A stretch of DNA of 64,000 nt from Amycolatopsis mediterranei (GTDB lineage Bacteria; Actinomycetota; Actinomycetes; Mycobacteriales; Pseudonocardiaceae), in assembly GCF_026017845.1 (NCBI RefSeq), contig NZ_CP100416.1, forward strand, positions 8,244,628 through 8,308,627, given 5' to 3'. The notes below the pieces were generated by a model that saw nothing but the letters and a program-made list of their open reading frames with translations, searched no databases and had not been told where the DNA came from. The position numbers were made by a program, and so were the translations under genes. This document shows, in pieces, positions 59,257 through 64,000 of the stretch (the first letter of the stretch is position 1; each line of letters starts with the position of its first letter).

Positions 59257-59993
59257 ACCAGGTAGCGCCCGCCGTTGGCGCTGAGCGTCTGGCCGGTCAC
59301 GTACCCGGCCTCCTCGGAGACGAGGTACGCGACCGCGTAGGCGATGTCCTCCGGCCGGCCCGCCCGCTTCATCGGCATCGTGGCCGCGGCCGCCTCGACG
59401 TCGATAGGCCCTTCGCGGATCAAAGGCGTGTCGATGAACCCGGGCGGCACGTTGTTCACCGTGATCCCCTTGTCGGCGTACTCCATGGCGAGCGCCTTCG
59501 TGAGTCCGATGACGCCGCCCTTGGACGCCGCGTAATGGGCCATCGCGGGCGCCCCGGTCTGCGCGGACGACGAGGAGATGTTGACGATCCGCCCCCAGCC
59601 CGTCGCGAGCATGTCGGGCACCAGCTCCCGCGTGACCAGGAACGGACCACGCAGGTTGACCCCGATCAGGCGGTCCCACGATTCCTCGGTGATGGTCGTG
59701 AACGGTTCGTAGGCGGTGATTCCGGCGTTGTTGACCAGGATCGAGACGGGCCCGAGCTCGGCGCGAGTCCGGGCCGCCGCCGCGGCCACCGCGGCAGCAT
59801 CGGCCGCATCGCCCGCCACCGCGATCGCCGTGCCACCCGCCTCGCGGATGCCGGCGACGGTCTTCTCGGCCCCCTCGCCGTCCAGGTCCCAGACCGCGAC
59901 GGCGGCACCCTGCGCACCGAGCACGGCGGCGATCGCCTCGCCGATCCCGCGGCCGCCGCCGGTGACGACCGCAACCTTTCCTTCGAGTGACAT
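59253..59993 (-). CDS. Short-chain dehydrogenase/reductase (FabG-like)
   Basis: SDR of 246 aa with TGGGRGIGEAIA, LVNNAGI, an NISSSSAQ serine, HYAASKGGV and a C-terminal VTGQTLSANGGRYLV. The last motif has SANGG instead of the common DGG. The ATG at 59993 follows GGGAG. Upstream in-frame sequence is the shifted part of the decarboxylase-like gene, not an N-terminus of this protein. It would oxidise the alcohol made by the adjacent P450 to the ketone needed by a Baeyer-Villiger enzyme. Confidence 0.9.
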   Translation of the reverse strand: MSLEGKVAVVTGGGRGIGEAIAAVLGAQGAAVAVWDLDGEGAEKTVAGIREAGGTAIAVAGDAADAAAVAAAAARTRAELGPVSILVNNAGITAYEPFTTITEESWDRLIGVNLRGPFLVTRELVPDMLATGWGRIVNISSSSAQTGAPAMAHYAASKGGVIGLTKALAMEYADKGITVNNVPPGFIDTPLIREGPIDVEAAAATMPMKRAGRPEDIAYAVAYLVSEEAGYVTGQTLSANGGRYLV

Positions 59994-60063
59994 GCTGACT
60001 CCCTGTGTCTCGTCGTACGGCCGCCCCGCGACCGGGCGCATCGCCTGGCCGCGCAGCGGCTCG

Positions 60064-60459
60064 CTATCCGGCCGGAGCCTCGCGGACCGCAGCGCGGGCC
60101 GCGACGGTGCGGGGGAACCGGCGTAGCCGCTGGCGTGGTAGATGACCTCGGCCAGCTCGTCTTCGGTCAGCCCGTTCGTCACCGCGATCCGGAAGTGGGT
60201 GCGCAGTTCCGGATCGGCGCCGAGCGCGATCAACATGCCGAGCGTGACGAGGCTGCGATTCCCGTGACTGAGCCCTTCGCGAGCCCACAGCCCGGCCCAG
60301 ACGCTGGGTCAGGCCGATTTCCACGAGGTCCTCGCCGAGGCCGCCGTCCCGCAGGTCGATGTCCCCGTCGGGGAACACGCCGGGCAGCATCCGGCTCATC
60401 GTGTCGAGCGCCAGCGTCCGCAGGCTGGGCTCGGTTCCCTCGGCGTCCTCGGTCCTCAT
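60064..60459 (-). pseudogene. Carboxymuconolactone-decarboxylase-like gene with two compensating frameshifts
   Basis: Translation from the ATG at 60459 (AGGAGG site) gives a good CMD-like N-terminus up to GEDLVEIGLTQ. The family sequence then continues in another frame (WAGLWAREGLSHGNRS, then GLTEDELAEVIYHASGYAG). Near 60117 it returns to the first frame for FPRTVAARAAVREAPAG and a TAG stop. One extra base near 60303 and one missing base near 60117 explain this. Either it is a decayed gene or these are sequencing errors. The intact product would be about 130 aa, normal for the family. Confidence 0.75.
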
Positions 60460-60505
60460 GCGTACCTCCTGGTACGTCCGGTCGCGCACTGGTCGTATGC
60501 AAAAT

Positions 60506-60530
60506 TAGAACAGTCGGTCGAAACAATCAA
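60506..60530. promoter_or_regulatory. TetR-type operator candidate (motif 2, copy 2)
   Basis: TAGAACAGTCGGTCGAAAC followed by AATCAA, 47 nt upstream of the decarboxylase-like start. It is nearly the same as copy 1, including the flanking CAATCAA. Confidence 0.55.
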
Positions 60531-60602
60531 CGCTTCGCCGCAACTTCCCTGAAACCTCCGTTGAACGACAGTCGCCTCCTCATCTACTCACAGAGCTGTA
60601 TA

Positions 60603-60622
60603 TTCGACCGGCTGACCGAAAT
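60603..60622. promoter_or_regulatory. TetR-type operator candidate (motif 2, copy 3)
   Basis: TTCGACCGGCTGACCGAAAT; its complement contains TCAGCCGGTCGAA, matching the TCGGTCGAA half of the other copies. It lies 21 nt before the start of the Baeyer-Villiger gene, so the divergent promoter region carries an operator on each side. Confidence 0.45.
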
Positions 60623-60643
60623 AACAGCGACGCGGGAGGGCCG

Positions 60644-62241
60644 ATGAGCGAACCGCCAAACATGGCGGACGCGGCGGGCCGAGTCGATGTTCTGGTCGCG
60701 GGAGGCGGTGTCACGGGGATCTATCAGCTGTACCGAGCCCGCGAAGCCAGGTTCTCGGTGAAGCTCCTCGAAGCGGACTACGGCGTGGGCGGCACCCGGT
60801 ACTGGAACCGCTACCCGGAGGCACGCTTCGATTCGGAGAGCTACACCTACGGCTGCCTGTTCTCCTGAGAGCTGCGGGAAGAGTGGGAGTGGTCGGAGCG
60901 CTTCGCCCGACAGCCGGAGATCGAGCGCTACTTCAACCACGTCGTCGACCGGTCCTACCTGCGCCGCGACATCCGCTTCGGCGCCAAGATGGTCTCCGCC
61001 ACCTGGTACGAGACGACCGGGCTCTGGACCGTCCGGACGGCCGACGGCACCGAGGTGCGGGCGCGGTTCCCCGTCGCAGCGACCGGCATCCTCTCGGTGC
61101 CGCACATCCCGGATATCCCCGGGCGTGCGGGCTTCCGCGGCGATCAGCACCACACCGGCCTCTGGCCGAAGACACCCGTCGACTTCGCCGGCAAGCGCGT
61201 CGCCCTCATCGGTACCGGTTCCAGTGGCGTCCAGCTCGTCCCCGCCCTCGCCGGCGAGGTGGCCTCGCTGACGGTGCAGCAGCGCACTCCCGACTGGTGC
61301 ATCCCGCTCAACAACAACGGCCCCCTTTCGGCCGAGGAGCAGGCGCAGCTCAAGGCGGACTACGAGCGGATCCGCGACACCCTCAACCCGTCTCCGAGCG
61401 GTTTCCCGCACACGATCAACATGCGCAAGGCCGCCGAAGACTCCGCGCAGGATCGCCCGGAGTTCTACGAGAAGATGCGGAAGGGCCCAGACTTCACGAA
61501 GCTGACCGAGAACTGCCTCGACATGCTGACCGACCCGGCCGTGAACGCGGAGTGGTGCGAGTTCACGGTACGGAAGATCCGCGCGATCGTCGCCGATCCC
61601 GAGACGGCCGGCAAGCTCATCCCCAACGACCACTACGAGGCCTACAACAACCCCAACGTCTCGCTCGTCTCGCTGCTGGACGACCCGAACGTGCTCATCA
61701 CCGAAACGGGGATAGAGACGGCCGCGGGAGCTCAGGGCTTCGACATCATCATCTGGGCGACCGGCTACGACTTCGGCACCGGTGCGCTCAACCGGGTGGG
61801 CGTCCGTGGCCGGGAAGGGCTCGCACTGGAAGAGCATTGGGCGGACCGCCCGCGGACCTTTTCTCGGAATGGTGACCGCCGGCTTCCCGAACTTCTTCTT
61901 CCCCGGCGGCCGCACGGCGCGCTCGGCGACAACCCGCGCTACCCGGGTGACCAGGTGTACTTCGGCGTCGACGCGCTGGTCCACACCCGTGACCACGGGT
62001 ACGACGTGGTCGAAGTGACCATCAGGCCGAGGAAACGTGGACGGCCATGATGAACGACAACGACACGCGTTCGTCGTTCCTCAAGAGCAGCTATTTCTCC
62101 GGGGCCAACATCCCCGGCAAGCCGGTCCAGCAATTGCTCAACCCGACCGGACGCTGGACGCTCCAGAAAATGGTCGTCGAAGTCGCCGAAGACGGCTACG
62201 CAGCGTTCCCGTTCACCAGAGTCTCCGAAAGAGCCGCGTGA
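60644..62241 (+). pseudogene. Baeyer-Villiger flavin monooxygenase, disrupted
   Basis: Recognisable class B flavoprotein: VLVAGGGVTGIYQLYRARE (FAD), the fingerprint FRGDQHHTGLWP (F-x-G-x3-H-x3-W-P) and a second nucleotide site GTGSSGVQLVPAL. The frame is broken by an in-frame TGA at 60866, an extra T near 61860 (after PRTF), a missing base near 61910 and another near 62023, after which MNDNDTRSSFLKSSYFSGAN is read to the stop at 62241. GGTRYWNRYPEAR also departs from the conserved GGTWYWNRYPGAR. Intact, it would insert oxygen next to a ketone made by the SDR. Confidence 0.82.
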
Positions 62242-62288
62242 TTCCGCCGGCCGGGTGCGCCCACCGGGCCCATCCGGCCGGCGGCTTC

Positions 62289-62687
62289 CTACGGTAGGAA
62301 AGTCGTCATGCGACGCTGGAACTTCCACACGTTCTTGCGCCGGTGCAGCGTGTCGTCGTAGCGTCCGACGAGCTGGACCGCCCAACCGGCCTCGCCGCGC
62401 TGGAAGAAGGCCAGGTTGCTGATCGCCGTGGCTTCGTATGCGGCCCACGACGTGAGCACCGTGTTGGCCACGACGTGCAGCTGCGGCTGCGTCGGGACGA
62501 AGGCGGCGTAGCCCTCGCGGATCGCGTCATGCCCTTCGAAGATCCCCATCCCGGCGATTTCGGCGACGCCGTCCGGCCAGAACAGCTCCACGATGTCGTC
62601 GGTCCGGCCGGCGTCCAGCGCGTGCGCGTACGCGGCGATGGCCGCCTGTACGCCCGCCGCGACCGACTCTTCGGTGATCGTGCTCAT
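62289..62687 (-). CDS. SnoaL/NTF2-like protein
   Basis: A 132-aa NTF2-fold protein: AYAHALDAGRTDDIVELFWPDGVAEI, GIFEGHDAIREGYAAFVP and LVGRYDDTLHRRKNVWKFQRR. Such proteins include ketosteroid isomerase-like and dehydratase-like enzymes and ring-hydroxylating dioxygenase beta subunits. No Asp/Tyr set could be assigned with confidence. The ATG at 62687 has GGAGA upstream. It is a tandem duplicate of the next gene (10-nt gap). Confidence 0.85.
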   Translation of the reverse strand: MSTITEESVAAGVQAAIAAYAHALDAGRTDDIVELFWPDGVAEIAGMGIFEGHDAIREGYAAFVPTQPQLHVVANTVLTSWAAYEATAISNLAFFQRGEAGWAVQLVGRYDDTLHRRKNVWKFQRRMTTFLP

Positions 62688-62697
62688 CTCGCGTCTC

Positions 62698-63096
62698 CTA
62701 GGCCTGGTAGGTCGTCTTGCGCCGCCGCAACCGCCATTCGCCACCGTGCCGCCGCAGCGTGTCGTCGTAGCGCCCCACGACCTGGACGGCCCAACCGGAC
62801 TCACCGCGCAGGAGTAACGCCACGTCGCTCACCGCCGTCGCCTCTTCGTCGGTCCACGAGGTGAGCACCGTGTTGGTCACGAGGTGCAGCTGCGGTTGCG
62901 TCGGCGCCCAGCCCTTGAACGCTTCACGGAGCGCGTCATGACCTTCGATCGGATCCACGCCGGGCAGTTCGAGCACTCCGTCCGGCACGTAAAGGGCGAC
63001 GACGTCATCGGTGCGTCCGGCGTCCTGCGCCTGGGTGTGCGCTCCGAGCACGGCGCGCACGCCCACCGCGACCCACGCCTGTGTGGCTTCGCTCAT
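62698..63096 (-). CDS. SnoaL/NTF2-like protein (tandem paralogue)
   Basis: Also 132 aa and alignable along its whole length with its neighbour: HTQAQDAGRTDDVVALYVPDGVLEL, PIEGHDALREAFKGWAP, LVTNTVLTSWTDEEATAVS, VVGRYDDTLRRHGGEWRLRRRKT. GGAGAGACC precedes the ATG. The pair could form a heterodimer or act on successive intermediates. A motif-2 operator lies about 60 nt upstream. Confidence 0.85.
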   Translation of the reverse strand: MSEATQAWVAVGVRAVLGAHTQAQDAGRTDDVVALYVPDGVLELPGVDPIEGHDALREAFKGWAPTQPQLHLVTNTVLTSWTDEEATAVSDVALLLRGESGWAVQVVGRYDDTLRRHGGEWRLRRRKTTYQA

Positions 63097-63421
63097 GGTC
63101 TCTCCGTAGTCGAAGGGGTCTGCGCTCGGCGTCGCCCCATCCCATTCATTATTTAGACCGATCAGTCGAATATTGAGAACCTCAGGTTAAGCGACGGGAA
63201 CGCTCACGGGCAACCCATCGTTCAGTGTTTCGTTGACCCGATCAGTACCCAGTTCGTAGCATGCCGAGGCAGCCGTCATCGAGGACCGCCTGCCAGGGAG
63301 GAGTAACCGCCGCTTCCTACTGGCCGATCCCCCTCCGGCTGCCAGGTGTCCCGGGCAGTCCGCTGACCCCGGTCGCCACCGTCTGACCAGCTCTTCCTCG
63401 TCCGTCCACTCAGGAGGTTCC
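63097..63421. other. Noncoding 325-nt region
   Basis: Between the divergent SnoaL-like pair and the isochorismatase-like gene. It contains one motif-2 operator candidate (63154-63178) and the AGGAGG ribosome site just before 63422. No convincing open frame, repeat or hairpin was noticed in the rest. Confidence 0.6.
63154..63178. promoter_or_regulatory. TetR-type operator candidate (motif 2, copy 4)
   Basis: TAGACCGATCAGTCGAATA followed by TTGAG. The core GACCGATCAGTC is one base from the palindrome GACCGATCGGTC. It lies about 60 nt upstream of the SnoaL-like operon. Confidence 0.55.
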
Positions 63422-63988
63422 GTGGCCCTGTCCACCCTCGACCCGAAGACCGCGCTCATCGTCATCGACCTGCAAAAGGCCATCGCCGCACTGCCGGCGG
63501 CGCACCCGATCGCCGAGGTCGCGGCCAACGCGGCTCGCCTGGCCAACGCGTTCCGTGCGCGCGGCCTGCCCGTTGTCCTCGTCCGGGCCACCGGCATCGC
63601 GCCCGGCCGCACGGAACGGTCGTTCAGCAGGCCGGGAGCGCCCCTGCCGCCCGCCGACGCTGCGGACCTGCTCCCGGAGCTGAACCAGCAGGACACCGAC
63701 CACGAGATCCTCAAGCAGACCTGGGGTGCGTTCATGCGCACCGGGCTCGACGAGCTCCTCAGGAGCCTCGGGGTGACCCAGGTTGTCGTGGTCGGCGTCG
63801 CGACCAGCTTCGGCGTGGAGTCCACCGCACGGCAGGCGTACGAACACGGTTACCACGTCACGCTCGCGACCGACGCGATGACCGACTTCAGCGCCGAAGC
63901 GCACGAGAACAGCGTCGTCCGGGTCTTCCCCGCACTCGGGGAGACCGGCACCACCGACGAGGTGCTGAAGCTGGTCGAGACAATCTGA
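63422..63988 (+). CDS. Isochorismatase-family hydrolase lacking the catalytic Cys
   Basis: Isochorismatase-fold protein of 188 aa. The catalytic Asp (ALIVIDLQKA, D16) and Lys (EILKQTWGAF, K98) are present. The position of the nucleophilic Cys reads VVGVATSFGVESTARQAY, with Gly131 where cysteine hydrolases have Cys. A Cys-less subgroup with this GVESTAR motif exists, so it is not necessarily dead, but amidase chemistry by thiolate is excluded. The GTG start follows AGGAGG by 4 nt. The stop is inside the window. Confidence 0.85.
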   Translation: MALSTLDPKTALIVIDLQKAIAALPAAHPIAEVAANAARLANAFRARGLPVVLVRATGIAPGRTERSFSRPGAPLPPADAADLLPELNQQDTDHEILKQTWGAFMRTGLDELLRSLGVTQVVVVGVATSFGVESTARQAYEHGYHVTLATDAMTDFSAEAHENSVVRVFPALGETGTTDEVLKLVETI

Positions 63989-64000
63989 TCGAGCCGCGGG

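Noticed and set aside
60866..60868. Selenocysteine readthrough at the in-frame TGA of the BVMO gene
   Set aside because: The position is not a conserved Cys or Sec in the family, no SECIS-like hairpin was noticed, and further frameshifts downstream point to disruption.
1..64000. CRISPR arrays, IS elements, integrases, tRNA or rRNA genes
   Set aside because: No regular direct repeats, transposase motifs, terminal inverted repeats or stable-RNA signatures were found when reading both strands.
1..64000. KstR/KstR2-type operators of cholesterol catabolism
   Set aside because: No convincing TNNAACNNGTTNNA-like palindrome was seen in the intergenic regions; other motifs recur instead.

Overview
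The window is high-GC actinobacterial DNA (about 70% GC, many GTG starts, many 4-nt ATGA/GTGA start-stop overlaps, mycofactocin-type dehydrogenases, an F420/LLM oxidoreductase). It fits a Pseudonocardiaceae-like host such as Amycolatopsis; that genus is an inference from style and intergenic palindromes, not from a marker gene. No rRNA, tRNA, CRISPR array, transposase or integrase was seen. Almost all genes are catabolic, in short divergent operons.

Layout: (1) 0-16 kb holds beta-oxidation genes: acyl-CoA dehydrogenases, HSD10-type SDRs, a duplicated GntR/FCD regulator, an eight-gene minus operon (crotonase, P450, VOC protein, two acyl-CoA dehydrogenases, MDR, SDR, MaoC), and a plus operon pairing an APH-like kinase with an acyl-CoA dehydrogenase. 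(2) A lower-GC pentapeptide-repeat membrane protein at 15.5-16.7 kb interrupts the theme. (3) 16.7-23 kb has a six-gene minus operon (amidohydrolase, 66-aa protein, mycofactocin-type SDR, 3-hydroxyisobutyrate-dehydrogenase-like protein, ferredoxin, CaiB) divergent from a DUF35-thiolase fusion. (4) 23-31 kb is a ring-cleavage module: a KstD-like dehydrogenase opposite IclR, extradiol dioxygenase, C-C hydrolase, HsaA-like monooxygenase, HsaB-like flavin reductase and a second mycofactocin-type SDR. (5) 31-57 kb carries CaiB transferases, thiolases, crotonases, two acyl-CoA ligase loci (one a 1008-aa tandem double ligase), TetR, DoxX, LLM, amidohydrolases, a FolP2 paralogue with a LigB-like protein, and an aldehyde dehydrogenase. 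(6) 54.7-62.2 kb has a CocE-type hydrolase, a complete class I P450 system (P450, ferredoxin, reductase), an SDR, and two frame-disrupted genes: a carboxymuconolactone decarboxylase-like gene and a Baeyer-Villiger monooxygenase. (7) Two SnoaL-like proteins and a Cys-less isochorismatase-fold protein end the window.

Working model (inference): hydroxylation and dehydrogenation of a polycyclic or alicyclic, steroid- or terpenoid-like substrate, aromatisation and meta-cleavage of one ring, then CoA activation and beta-oxidation or retro-aldol shortening of the pieces. Two families of short promoter motifs recur, GRTACTCT-like in 0-54 kb and GACCGATCGGTC-like in 53-63 kb, suggesting two regulons. 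Three genes appear to be transcribed leaderless from these motifs.
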